Assembly: GCA_903949225.1 (NCBI GenBank)
Contig: CAJAYZ010000954.1
Coordinates: forward strand, 1-9,164
Source of the DNA: an uncultured Planctomycetaceae bacterium
GTDB taxonomy: Bacteria > Planctomycetota > Planctomycetia > Pirellulales > UBA1268
Length of the DNA stretch: 9,164 bases
Direction of reading: 5' to 3'
In this document: positions 1 through 6,760 of the stretch, one piece after another
How positions within the stretch are numbered: position 1 is the first letter of the stretch
Layout of the letters: each line of letters begins with the position of its first letter
Notes under the pieces: model-generated
Databases searched by the model: none
Told to the model about the DNA's origin: nothing
Seen by the model: only the letters and a program-made list of their open reading frames with translations
Translations under genes and position numbers: made by a program

Positions 1-1724
1 ATCCGGCACGATTCCTCGAGGCTCGTGCCCGGCGCCCGGATGATGCCGAGGACGATATCCCCCTCGGAGAGCTTCGGCACGAACTCCGTCCCCAGCGTCG
101 AGGCCCGCAGGAAGGTGATGAAGAGGAGGGCCGTGGCAACCATGGCAAGCGTCCCCCGTGCCGACAGGCAGGCCCGCAGGGCGGGGCGGTAGAGCGAGCG
201 GAGGAGCCGGACGAGGAACACGTCGTGGGCATCGACGCGCTTCGGGAGGAAGATGCTCGACAGCACCGGCACGACGGTGAGCGAAAGGACGAGCGACCCG
301 ATGAGGATGAAGATCACCGTCATCGCCATCGGCCGGAACATCTTCCCCTCGACCCCCTCGAGCGACAGGATCGGGATGTAGACGATCATGATGATCAGCT
401 GCCCGAAGCAGGCCGGCTTCTTGACGGCGCTGGTTGCCTCCATGACGAGCTTGAGGCGGGCGGCTCCGGTCGCCCCGGGATGGTGGGCGATCTTCTCGAG
501 GATGCTCTCGATGACGACGACCGAGGAATCGACGACGATGCCGAAGTCGATCGCCCCGAGCGACAGGAGGCTGGCGGCGATCCCCGCCTGCCACATGCCG
601 ATGAAGCCGAACATCATCGACAGCGGGATCGCCGTGGCGGCCACGAGCCCGGCGCGGAGATTGCCGAGCATGATGTAGAGGATGACGACGACGAGGAAGG
701 CCCCCTCGAGGAGGTTTTGCCGCACCGTGGCGATCACCCGGTCAATGAGCTTCGTGCGGTCGTAGACGACCTTCGCCTCCACTCCTTCCGGGAGCGTGCG
801 GAGGAGCTTCTCAAACCGGTCACGCAAGCGCGTCGTGACGGCGTAGCTGTTCTCCCCCATGAGCATGAAGCCGAGGCCGAGGACCACCTCCCCCTCGCCG
901 CCGGCCGTCACCGCCCCCTTGCGGATCTCATGGCCGATGAACACCTCGCCGACGTCGCGGATGCGGATCGGGACGCCGTCGCGCGAGGCGATCACGATCC
1001 GGCCGATCTGCTCCGGATCGACCGTCCGGCCGACGCCATAGACGAGCACCGCGTCCCCGGAACGGTCGATCGAGCCGCCGCCGACGTTGAAGTTGTTGCG
1101 CGGCACCGCCTCGACGACCTGATCGAAGGAGAGGTCGTAGCGGCGCAAAAGCCCCGGATCGACCCGGATCTGATACTGCTTGTTGAGCCCTCCCCAGGCA
1201 TTCACCTCCGCCACGCCAGGCACGGCCCGCAGGGCCGGCTTGAGGGTCCATTCCTGGAGCGTCTTGACGTCGGTCAGGCTCATCCCCTTCGGCACGAGGA
1301 GGTAGTGAAACACCTCGCCCAAGCCGGTGGAAACAGGCCCCATCTCAGGTCGGGCCACCCCCGGCGGCACTTCGACGGTTCCGAGGCGCTCATTGATGAG
1401 CTGGCGGGCGAAGTAGATGTCGGTGCCGTCACGGAAGGTGACGATCACCACCGACAGGCCGAACATGCTGGCGCTGCGGATGTCTTCGAGCCCCGGCATC
1501 CCCCCCATCGCCAGTTCCACCGGGAAGGTGATCTGCCGCTCCACCTCCTCGGCCACCATCCCGGCAGCGACGGTGTTGATCTGCACCTGCACCGGCGTGG
1601 TGTCGGGGAAGGCATCGATGACCAGCCCGCGCACGGCTACCCAGCCGACAAGGCAAACAACGGCCGCGCCGAGGAGGACCATGAGGCGCCGCGACAACGA
1701 CCAGGCAATGATGGAGTCAAGCAT
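1..1724 (-). CDS. CzcA/CusA-family heavy-metal RND efflux pump, N-terminal part (runs off window)
   Basis: Inner-membrane proton/cation antiporter subunit of a tripartite heavy-metal efflux system; 574 codons are visible and the frame is still open at the left edge, so the C-terminal half lies outside. A first membrane segment spans about residues 13-31, followed by the family signature FPDTTPVQVQINT (39-51). Further membrane segments are clustered at about 340-490. The fourth helix carries DFGIVVDSSVVVIES (393-407), giving the D393, D399 and E406 proton-relay pattern known from CzcA-type (Zn/Co/Cd) pumps rather than the CusA (Cu/Ag) version. GTEFVPKLSEGD (545-556) is the conserved start of the second half. 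Substrate is inferred as divalent cations. The ATG at 1724 fits family N-termini (MLDSIIAWSL). No Shine-Dalgarno sequence precedes it, only a pyrimidine tract. It lies 86 bp downstream of the adaptor gene in the same operon. Confidence 0.95.
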   Translation of the reverse strand, partial: MLDSIIAWSLSRRLMVLLGAAVVCLVGWVAVRGLVIDAFPDTTPVQVQINTVAAGMVAEEVERQITFPVELAMGGMPGLEDIRSASMFGLSVVIVTFRDGTDIYFARQLINERLGTVEVPPGVARPEMGPVSTGLGEVFHYLLVPKGMSLTDVKTLQEWTLKPALRAVPGVAEVNAWGGLNKQYQIRVDPGLLRRYDLSFDQVVEAVPRNNFNVGGGSIDRSGDAVLVYGVGRTVDPEQIGRIVIASRDGVPIRIRDVGEVFIGHEIRKGAVTAGGEGEVVLGLGFMLMGENSYAVTTRLRDRFEKLLRTLPEGVEAKVVYDRTKLIDRVIATVRQNLLEGAFLVVVILYIMLGNLRAGLVAATAIPLSMMFGFIGMWQAGIAASLLSLGAIDFGIVVDSSVVVIESILEKIAHHPGATGAARLKLVMEATSAVKKPACFGQLIIMIVYIPILSLEGVEGKMFRPMAMTVIFILIGSLVLSLTVVPVLSSIFLPKRVDAHDVFLVRLLRSLYRPALRACLSARGTLAMVATALLFITFLRASTLGTEFVPKLSEGDIVLGIIRAPGTSLEESCR

Positions 1725-1785
1725 GATGGGGGAGGGGGGTGAGGGGAGTCAGAACGGGGTTGAAGGCAATAGCGAGCGGGCCGCG

Positions 1786-1800
1786 CCATCGAGGCGATGG
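1786..1800. other. Small hairpin in the adaptor-pump gap
   Basis: CCATCG (1786-1791) and CGATGG (1795-1800) form a perfect 6-bp stem with a 3-nt loop, 10 bases after the adaptor stop codon. No U-tract follows on the minus strand, so it is not a convincing terminator. It could protect the upstream message or tune the adaptor:pump ratio. Only the base pairing is seen; the role is inference. Confidence 0.4.
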
Positions 1801-1810
1801 TCCCCGCCGT

Positions 1811-3226
1811 TCACAGCTCCCCAGTCTCGATCCGCTCCAGGAGCACTTGGCTTTTGAGGACATGACTCCCCGCCCCCACCACCCGCTCGAGCGTTCCCTC
1901 CGACGGGTCGCCGACGATCTCCACGACATTTCCCTCGCGGACGCCCGGCTGAACCTCACAGGCCGTGAAGGCGACATCGCCCGACGGAATGAACACCACC
2001 CACCGGCTGCCATCCCACTGGACGCTCTGCGAGGGGACGACGATCGCGGTGCCGCGGCGATCGATCTCGATCTTTCCGCTGCCGAACGTGTGGGCCCGGA
2101 GGGCGCCCGAGGCGGCGACGGGGGGCGTCGACTGGCCGTCGACCACCGCCCTCACCTGGAGCGTGCGTGTCGCCTCGTCAACCTCGGTGGAAATCCACGT
2201 GATGCGGCTGGAATACTCCTCGGTGGAGCCGTCGGGGCGGAAGCGGACCGGCTGGCCGATCGCCACCTTGCCGGCATCCTCCTTGTCGACCTTGAGCGAG
2301 ATGATCATCCGCGAGACATCCGCCACCTCGAAGATCGGCTTGGCAGCCTCGACCACCTCACCGACGACCGCGTCGCGGCCGACGACGATGCCGTCGAACG
2401 GGGCGCCGAGGGGGAGGAGATTCGACGTCACGACGTCGTCGGTGAGGCCGGCGATGATCTGCTCCGGGAGGCCGACGGTGCGGATCCGCTCGGCCCGGGC
2501 CTCGTCAACGAGCGCCTCGTAATCGGCGATCGCCACGGGGAGGCCGAGGTTCACCAGCGCCTGTTCGTCGTTGACGAGATGAATCCGGGCTTCGCGGAGG
2601 GCGGCGCGGGCCTCGCGGAGCTGCCGCCCCATCACGGCTCCCTGCACCTCCTCGAGGATCGCCATCTGCTCGCGCCGCGACTCGAACGTCACTAGGGCAT
2701 TGAGAAACGCGGCCTTGAGCCGCCCTACCTCCTGGCTGTCGATGACAAGGAGCACCTCCCCCTTGCGGACGACGTCGCCGAGGTGCTTCTCGACGCGCCA
2801 GATGCTCCCGCCGACGCGGGAGGAGAGCTGGGCGGTGCGGCGTTCGTCGTAGTCGACGACCCCGGCCACCTTGAGCTCGCTCACCATCGGCCGCCGCTCC
2901 ACCGGCACGACCTCGATCCCAGTCCGCTCGAGCGCTTCGCGCGAGGAAAACCGGACCGTCCCCGGGGCGGCATCCTCGGGCCCGTCGACCGACGCCCCCT
3001 CAGCCCCGCTGCCGGCGTGCTCGGCATCGCCGGCGTGTTCGCCAGCCGCGCCATGTGGCTCGGCATGGCCGGCCAGGCCAAAGGTCCAGTGGGTGGAATG
3101 GCCGAGCCACCCCACGGCCACAAGTGACGCAGTCGTCACGAGCGACAAGCTCCACGACGCGATCAGGGAAACAATGGCCGCCATCGAGAAACGAGGGGAC
3201 CTTCTGGACTTCGTCCGTAGCTGCAT
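1811..3226 (-). CDS. Efflux RND transporter periplasmic adaptor subunit (HlyD/CzcB family)
   Basis: Membrane-fusion protein linking the RND pump encoded next to an outer-membrane channel. 471 aa from the ATG at 3226. Residues 15-40 form an N-terminal membrane anchor/signal segment. A short linker follows with six histidines (43, 46, 54, 58, 64, 70). Then come the first half of the lipoyl/barrel-sandwich domain (about 132-163, GGSIWRVEKHLGDVVRKGEV), a helical hairpin (about 168-265), the returning lipoyl half (APFDGIVVGRDAVVGEVV, 275-292), the beta-barrel (about 300-365) and the membrane-proximal domain to the C-terminus. The start is chosen because GGAGGA lies 8 bases upstream. The frame is open for 81 more codons upstream, but that stretch is hairpin and intergenic sequence without family similarity. 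No outer-membrane channel gene is visible; it may lie elsewhere or beyond the window. Metal export is inferred from the pump and the histidine linker. Confidence 0.93.
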   Translation of the reverse strand: MQLRTKSRRSPRFSMAAIVSLIASWSLSLVTTASLVAVGWLGHSTHWTFGLAGHAEPHGAAGEHAGDAEHAGSGAEGASVDGPEDAAPGTVRFSSREALERTGIEVVPVERRPMVSELKVAGVVDYDERRTAQLSSRVGGSIWRVEKHLGDVVRKGEVLLVIDSQEVGRLKAAFLNALVTFESRREQMAILEEVQGAVMGRQLREARAALREARIHLVNDEQALVNLGLPVAIADYEALVDEARAERIRTVGLPEQIIAGLTDDVVTSNLLPLGAPFDGIVVGRDAVVGEVVEAAKPIFEVADVSRMIISLKVDKEDAGKVAIGQPVRFRPDGSTEEYSSRITWISTEVDEATRTLQVRAVVDGQSTPPVAASGALRAHTFGSGKIEIDRRGTAIVVPSQSVQWDGSRWVVFIPSGDVAFTACEVQPGVREGNVVEIVGDPSEGTLERVVGAGSHVLKSQVLLERIETGEL

Positions 3227-3241
3227 GAGAGCTCTCCTCCG
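3227..3241 (-). promoter_or_regulatory. Strong ribosome binding site of the adaptor gene
   Basis: On the minus strand GGAGGA (3240-3235) sits 8 bases before the ATG at 3226, which settles the start. GAGAGCTCTC (3227-3236) is a perfect 10-bp palindrome covering the spacer and the edge of the Shine-Dalgarno sequence. It could be chance or a small operator or hairpin affecting translation. Confidence 0.75.
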
Positions 3242-3350
3242 CGGGGCTGCTCCGCCAGAAGCACCCGCGCGCCAGGGAAGTGCCGCCGTCCAGAATCGGC
3301 GACACAAAAATGATTGAACGCCCTTTGTGGAACGTTCGGCTCCCATTATC

Positions 3351-3400
3351 CCACCCGGCTCCGACCTGTCCAGTCGGTGCCGGGTGGTGTTTTCTTGGTT
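3351..3400. terminator. Hairpin with A/T-rich motif at the 3' end of the oxidoreductase operon (element A)
   Basis: CCACCCGGC (3351-3359) pairs perfectly with GCCGGGTGG (3379-3387). Inside the loop CGAC/GTCG (3362-3365/3373-3376) extend the structure. On the minus strand the motif AACCAAGAAAAC (3400-3389) runs straight from the oxidoreductase stop codon into the stem, one base away. Read on the plus strand the stem is followed by TGTTTTCTTGGTT, a U-rich tail. It therefore looks like an intrinsic terminator best formed for plus-strand transcripts, possibly bidirectional. A second copy of motif plus hairpin lies inverted at 6180-6216. Confidence 0.6.
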
Positions 3401-5081
3401 AAGCCTTGTATTTTTCCCGGTTGACGTCCGGCACCACCCCCTCTGGGGTCTCGTCGCTGCCGATGTCAAACCACTCCGGCTTGAAATCGATCCGCGCCTT
3501 GGCGGGATCGCCCAAGGCGATGTTGCTCACCAGGGCGATGACCGCATCGGCGATCGCCACCTCCGGCTTGCAGCGGGGCTGGTTTTCCGGAGCCGGATTG
3601 CGGATGCACCAGGCCCAGTGCTCGAGCTCTTCGGTGTATCCCCGCGACGGGGGAGCCCCATCGCCGCCGGGGCCAGCGGCGGCCGCCTTGCCGCCGCCGC
3701 CACCGCTCTCGGTGGTGTCGAGCGTCGGGGCCCCGTCCTTCGCCTTGGCGACGGTGACGCGGGTGTCCTTGGCGCTGTCCTTGTAGAGCATCACCTCCTG
3801 CTCGCGTTCGAGCACGAGGGTCCCCTTCGTCCCCATCACCACTTCGCCGTAGTCGCCGAAGCCGTTGCCGTTGATCGAGGAGTAGGTGACGACCACCTTC
3901 TTGTTCTTGTCCTCCTCGTAGCCCGGAGCCGGATACTCGTACATGCAGTAGACGTGGTCGTCGATTTCACGGTCGGCCGGGAAGATGCTTCGGTTGCCGA
4001 CGGCCGTGACGGTCAGCGGCTTCACCTTCTGCCCGTCGCCGCGCATCGCCGAGACAAAGATCCCCGCCGCGTCGAGCTGATGGCTGCCGAGTTCGGCCAT
4101 CAGGCCGCCGCCGGTGCGGTTCCAGAGCCGCCAGCGGATCAATTCCTCGAGCGGCGTCCGCGTCGAGCCGTCGCCGAGGGTCATCGGCGTGTAGCCAAAC
4201 CTCTCCGCATCGACATCCTTGTCGAGGATCTGGGCTTCCATCTGGGCGATCCGCTTCTGGAGCGAATCGATGTCGGCCGGCTTGGCGTTGTCGAGATCCT
4301 TCTTCCAGCCGGCGAGCTTTTTCAGCGACCCATCGTCGCCCGGCATCGGCGGCTTCCAGGAATCCTTGCCGGGGAGATTGCCCCGGTGCCACTGGGCCCG
4401 GATCGAGTGGAGATCGCCGAGGAGCTTCGCCTTGCCGATCGTGTGGACGGCGTTGTCGTAGAGGATGCTGTAGTGGCGCTGATGGCCGGTGGCGAGGATC
4501 TTGCCGGTGTCGCGAGACACGCGCCCCATCTCCTTGCACTCGTGGATCGAGTGCCCCATCAGCTTCTCGGTGAGGACGTGCTTTCCCGCCCGCATCGCCT
4601 GGATGGCGGCGACGGAGTGGAGGTGGAGGGGCAGCGCGATCACGACCGCTTCGATGTCGGGATCGGCAAGGAGATCCTGATAGGCCCCGTAAACCTTGAC
4701 GTTCTTCTTCGCCTCGTCCTCGGTCTTCCACTTGTATTTCGCCATCAGCCCCGGCCGGGCAGTGTTGGCGCTGGGGCTCGAGACGTCGCCGTGGAAAGCG
4801 CGGAAGACGTTGTAGGGGCGGATGTCGGCGATCGCGACCACCTGGAGGTAGTCGGGGGTGTGGGCGCCCAGCAGCACGCTCCCCTCGTCGCCGGTGCCGA
4901 GGACTCCAACCCGCAGCGGGTTACCGACGCTGCGGCCGTAGCCGAAGTAGAGCGAGCCGAGGCCGGCCCCCGACGCGAGCCCCGCGGCGACGGTGCCGCC
5001 GAGGAAGTCGCGGCGCGTCATCTCGACGACGTCGCTGAAGTTCTCTTTGCCGATCTGCTTCTGGCCTTCCGTCAGGTTCAT
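3399..5081 (-). CDS. Tat-exported Gfo/Idh/MocA-family NAD(P)-dependent oxidoreductase
   Basis: 560 aa. A twin-arginine signal, MTRRDFLGGTVAAGLASGAG (21-40), predicts Tat export across the cytoplasmic membrane. The Rossmann domain begins with VGVLGTGDEG (58-67, G62/G64/G67). TEKLMG (171-176) is the family's EKP-type loop with Leu in place of Pro; K173 is the expected catalytic lysine. ELGSHQLDAAGIF (330-342) supplies the conserved His334/Asp337 pair of the C-terminal domain. The protein is longer than the usual 350-450 aa because of a charged helical insertion (about 250-295) and a Gly/Ala-rich low-complexity run (458-479). Substrate is probably a sugar or cyclitol, but the sequence does not fix it. 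The ATG at 5081 overlaps the preceding stop as ATGA, with AAGGTG upstream, so translation is probably coupled to the DoxX-like gene. A longer open frame upstream (to 5741) is antisense-like shadow of that gene and is ignored. Confidence 0.93.
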   Translation of the reverse strand: MNLTEGQKQIGKENFSDVVEMTRRDFLGGTVAAGLASGAGLGSLYFGYGRSVGNPLRVGVLGTGDEGSVLLGAHTPDYLQVVAIADIRPYNVFRAFHGDVSSPSANTARPGLMAKYKWKTEDEAKKNVKVYGAYQDLLADPDIEAVVIALPLHLHSVAAIQAMRAGKHVLTEKLMGHSIHECKEMGRVSRDTGKILATGHQRHYSILYDNAVHTIGKAKLLGDLHSIRAQWHRGNLPGKDSWKPPMPGDDGSLKKLAGWKKDLDNAKPADIDSLQKRIAQMEAQILDKDVDAERFGYTPMTLGDGSTRTPLEELIRWRLWNRTGGGLMAELGSHQLDAAGIFVSAMRGDGQKVKPLTVTAVGNRSIFPADREIDDHVYCMYEYPAPGYEEDKNKKVVVTYSSINGNGFGDYGEVVMGTKGTLVLEREQEVMLYKDSAKDTRVTVAKAKDGAPTLDTTESGGGGGKAAAAGPGGDGAPPSRGYTEELEHWAWCIRNPAPENQPRCKPEVAIADAVIALVSNIALGDPAKARIDFKPEWFDIGSDETPEGVVPDVNREKYKA

Positions 5082-6004
5082 CCGCGCACCTTGAGTGGTT
5101 TCTGGCCGCACCACGAGGCGCAGCACGATTTGAGGAAGTAATCGAGCCCGCTCCAGCCACCGATCGGCAGGCAGGCAAGGACGAGAAGGGCCGCGATTTC
5201 GACCCACTGATCGTAGGTCGACTGGGCTCCGGCCACCCAGAAAGGCTGGGAGGCGACGACGCTGGCGAGGAAGAAGACGGCCCCCATGGCGTTGACCTTC
5301 ACGAGGAATCCAACGACAAGGCAGGCCCCGATGGTGACCAGCGACCAGCTCACGAAGCGATCGGCTTTCCATAGCGGGCTCGGCTCGTCGGCCGCAGACA
5401 CCTTGGCAAGTTGCTCGGCCGAGAGCAGGCCGTTCCAGATTCCTTCGAGCTTGTCGCCAATGGCGCTTGCCTGCTGCATCCAGCCGGCTTCCTTGGAAAG
5501 CAGCTCCTTCCGCTTCTTCGCCACCCGATCGCGGGCGTAGGGAATTGCCTTGCTGGCGGGGGCGTTTTCGGTGGTGGCCAAGCGTGCCACCTGGAGCCGG
5601 TAATCGACGAGATCCTCTCCCCAGGAGGCGATCGCGTCGTCGAGGGCCGCCGCGGCGGCGTCGAGGGCGGCCTTCGTGGCGCCCTTTTGATCGGCGGCAA
5701 GGGGGACGAGCTTTTCCCGGCGGGCGAGCAAGCCCTGCCATCCGTCGACGACGCTCTGCTTCCAGTCGGCGACGGCTTCGGCGGTATCGCGGCCGTCGAC
5801 GGCCCGGAGGGTGCCGGTCCAGTTGCCGGTCTGCGGCAGGTCAGCCCGGTATTTCTCTGCCAGTGGCCCGACGGCGGCGCGGCGGAAGCCGGCGCTCGAC
5901 CACGACGGATCGCGGAGGTGGCTCATCCCCTCGAGGAAGAAGTGCATGCCGATGACGATCCGCAGGAACGCAAGCGCTGCCACGGCGAGGACGGTCGAAC
6001 GCAT
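5078..6004 (-). CDS. DoxX-like membrane protein with a large soluble insert
   Basis: 308 aa from the ATG at 6004. A first membrane helix covers about 3-25 (RIVIGMHFFLEG, 15-26, is a DoxX-like helix end), followed by SAGFRRAAVGPLAEKY (37-52), a loop typical of planctomycete DoxX relatives. About 160 residues (55-212) rich in Ala, Lys and Glu look helical and soluble. Three or so membrane helices follow (about 220-236, 238-258, 266-282). The C-terminus has a cysteine cluster CCASWC (294-299). DoxX proteins were named from a quinol oxidase subunit, but most relatives have no assigned reaction. Here the protein is probably a membrane partner of the co-translated exported oxidoreductase. An in-frame GTG at 6022 would add six residues; ATG is preferred because AAGGG lies 6 bases upstream. 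Together the two genes form an operon with a 4-base overlap. Confidence 0.85.
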   Translation of the reverse strand: MRSTVLAVAALAFLRIVIGMHFFLEGMSHLRDPSWSSAGFRRAAVGPLAEKYRADLPQTGNWTGTLRAVDGRDTAEAVADWKQSVVDGWQGLLARREKLVPLAADQKGATKAALDAAAAALDDAIASWGEDLVDYRLQVARLATTENAPASKAIPYARDRVAKKRKELLSKEAGWMQQASAIGDKLEGIWNGLLSAEQLAKVSAADEPSPLWKADRFVSWSLVTIGACLVVGFLVKVNAMGAVFFLASVVASQPFWVAGAQSTYDQWVEIAALLVLACLPIGGWSGLDYFLKSCCASWCGQKPLKVRG

Positions 6005-6143
6005 TGCGAGCCCTTTGTTCACGCTTTCGGAAAAGCCAATTCCGACCGAGCCCCACCCGATCGACTCTTCGACCGGAAGCGGGGCCGCTCCAGCGACTTT
6101 CCCCCCGGTGAATCTCCACCGCGAAGCGTCGCACGCTGCCGCC

Positions 6144-6180
6144 GGAGGAAACTCACGCGATGCTCAAAGCACCCAATTGA
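6144..6180 (+). other. Six-codon ORF with strong Shine-Dalgarno (leader peptide or gene-deletion scar)
   Basis: GGAGGAAA (6144-6151) is followed after 8 bases by ATG (6160) and a six-codon frame, MLKAPN, ending in TGA (6178-6180). The terminal A of the stop begins the AACCAAGAAAAC motif and hairpin of element B. The spacing of ribosome binding site, start, stop and terminator-like hairpin is complete but the gene body is almost nothing. It could be a leader peptide, the scar left when a gene's body was lost, or chance. Confidence 0.3.
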
Positions 6181-6216
6181 ACCAAGAAAACCCCGGCCGA
6201 CAAGGTGCCGGCCGGG
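6180..6216. terminator. Hairpin with A/T-rich motif upstream of the DoxX-like operon (element B)
   Basis: AACCAAGAAAAC (6180-6191) is followed at once by CCCGGCCG (6192-6199), a 9-nt loop and CGGCCGGG (6209-6216), a perfect 8-bp stem. On the minus strand the stem is followed by GTTTTCTTGGTT, a U-rich tail pointing toward the DoxX-like gene. It would stop minus-strand transcripts arriving from the right before they enter that operon. It is the inverted counterpart of the element at 3351-3400. Confidence 0.55.
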
Positions 6217-6223
6217 AGAGCCC

Positions 6224-6238
6224 CCCCGGCTTCCGGGG
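6224..6238. other. Tight GC hairpin
   Basis: CCCCGG (6224-6229) and CCGGGG (6233-6238) form a 6-bp all-GC stem with a 3-nt loop, 7 bases after element B. No U-tract follows on either side. It may stabilise the neighbouring hairpin; no independent role can be shown. Confidence 0.35.
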
Positions 6239-6340
6239 CCGAGGCTCGCCTTCGGGCCATCGGAAATGGCCTTTTGGCCCGCGGACCAGCGACCCGCTGC
6301 CCCGCTGCCCACCCCATGAGCCGCCGCGGCCGCTGGGCTG

Positions 6341-6457
6341 ATGGGGGCGTTCACCAGCGGCGACGTGCGGCTGGTGCTTGATACGAACACGTCCGTATCC
6401 GGCCTCCTGGCTCTGGCCGGCGTCCAGCTCTGGAAAGTCCCGATCCCCATGGGTTAA
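6341..6457 (+). pseudogene. Truncated PIN-domain toxin start (COG1569-like remnant)
   Basis: A 38-codon frame starts MGAFTSGDVRLVLDTNTSVS (residues 1-20), continues GLLALAG and then ends with unrelated residues at a TAA (6455-6457). VRLVLDTNTSVSGLL is the first beta-strand and catalytic-Asp segment (LDTN) of PIN-domain ribonuclease toxins; the intact PIN gene in this window starts MRVVLDTNVLLAG. A full PIN protein is about 130-145 aa, so more than 100 residues, including the other three acidic residues, are missing. The break falls around 6415. It is therefore inactive as a nuclease. The start could also be the GTG at 6365. It lies 10 bases before the 82-aa gene on the same strand, perhaps a former two-gene unit. 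Confidence 0.7.
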
Positions 6458-6467
6458 AACTCACTCG

Positions 6468-6716
6468 ATGAGCATCGATTCGTTTGCGAATCCCGACGCG
6501 ATTTCGCGGCCGTCTGCCCTAGACGTCCGGGCGTGGGAAATTGAGTTTGCCGCAGCGGCGAGGCGACCGCTTGAACAGAGGATGAAATACGCATTCATCC
6601 ACACCTACAAACCTGTGCTCGACGACGCTCCATTTCGGTCCTTCGCGACCATGCGCGACTACCGGGAGTGGTGTCAGGCACATCTCCCCGACTGGCTGGG
6701 CTATGGGACGGTTTGA
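6468..6716 (+). CDS. Conserved hypothetical protein, 82 aa
   Basis: I cannot assign a function. The frame starts MSIDSFANPD at the ATG 6468. Its C-terminal half, from about residue 40, reads like a compact helical domain: YAFIHTYKP, then FRSFATMRDYREWC (about 53-66) and a terminal LPDWLGYGTV (73-82). The W/C/W/G-rich ending resembles small uncharacterised proteins I associate with bacterial accessory regions, but this is memory, not a search. The protein has no signal peptide or membrane helix. No Shine-Dalgarno is visible before 6468; an in-frame ATG at 6378 would prepend residues from a different frame of the PIN remnant and is unlikely. It is the only complete plus-strand gene in the window. 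Confidence 0.6.
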   Translation: MSIDSFANPDAISRPSALDVRAWEIEFAAAARRPLEQRMKYAFIHTYKPVLDDAPFRSFATMRDYREWCQAHLPDWLGYGTV

Positions 6717-6760
6717 GTATCGCCAGGCGGCCGAGATCCGCGACGCGTTCGCCCGTCACG

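Larger units (their letters stand above)
6005..6340. other. Gap with hairpins between the DoxX-like operon and the plus-strand island
   Basis: This gap separates the minus-strand DoxX-like start from the plus-strand PIN remnant. It contains a six-codon ORF with a strong ribosome binding site (6144-6180), the motif-plus-hairpin element B (6180-6216) and a tight GC hairpin (6224-6238). I see no convincing sigma-70 promoter for the DoxX-like operon, although one must lie in this area if that operon is not read from further upstream. The right third is C-rich with no readable coding sequence. Confidence 0.6.

Noticed and set aside
1..1724. Truncated pump pseudogene
   Set aside because: The frame is open to the window edge with conserved motifs throughout; the missing half is an effect of the window limit.
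225..1742. 505-codon plus-strand open frame
   Set aside because: It is antisense to the efflux pump gene, whose translation shows clear family motifs over its whole length. The plus frame is an Asp/His/Arg-rich low-complexity product of GC-biased codons.
1739..2695. 318-codon plus-strand open frame
   Set aside because: Antisense to the adaptor gene, which has the domain order of its family and a strong ribosome binding site.
3316..3337. GAACG/CGTTC inverted repeat as a metal-regulator operator for the efflux operon
   Set aside because: Arms are only five bases with a 12-base gap, and no regulator gene or promoter boxes support it.
3327..5141. 604-codon plus-strand open frame
   Set aside because: Antisense to the oxidoreductase gene. 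Composition is typical of a GC-rich shadow frame and no motif is recognisable.
5411..6319. 302-codon plus-strand open frame across the DoxX-like start
   Set aside because: Mostly antisense to the DoxX-like gene and then through the hairpin gap; no family motif.
6019..6450. 143-codon minus-strand open frame in the gap right of the DoxX-like gene
   Set aside because: It runs through hairpins and antisense to the PIN remnant and shows no family pattern or ribosome binding site.
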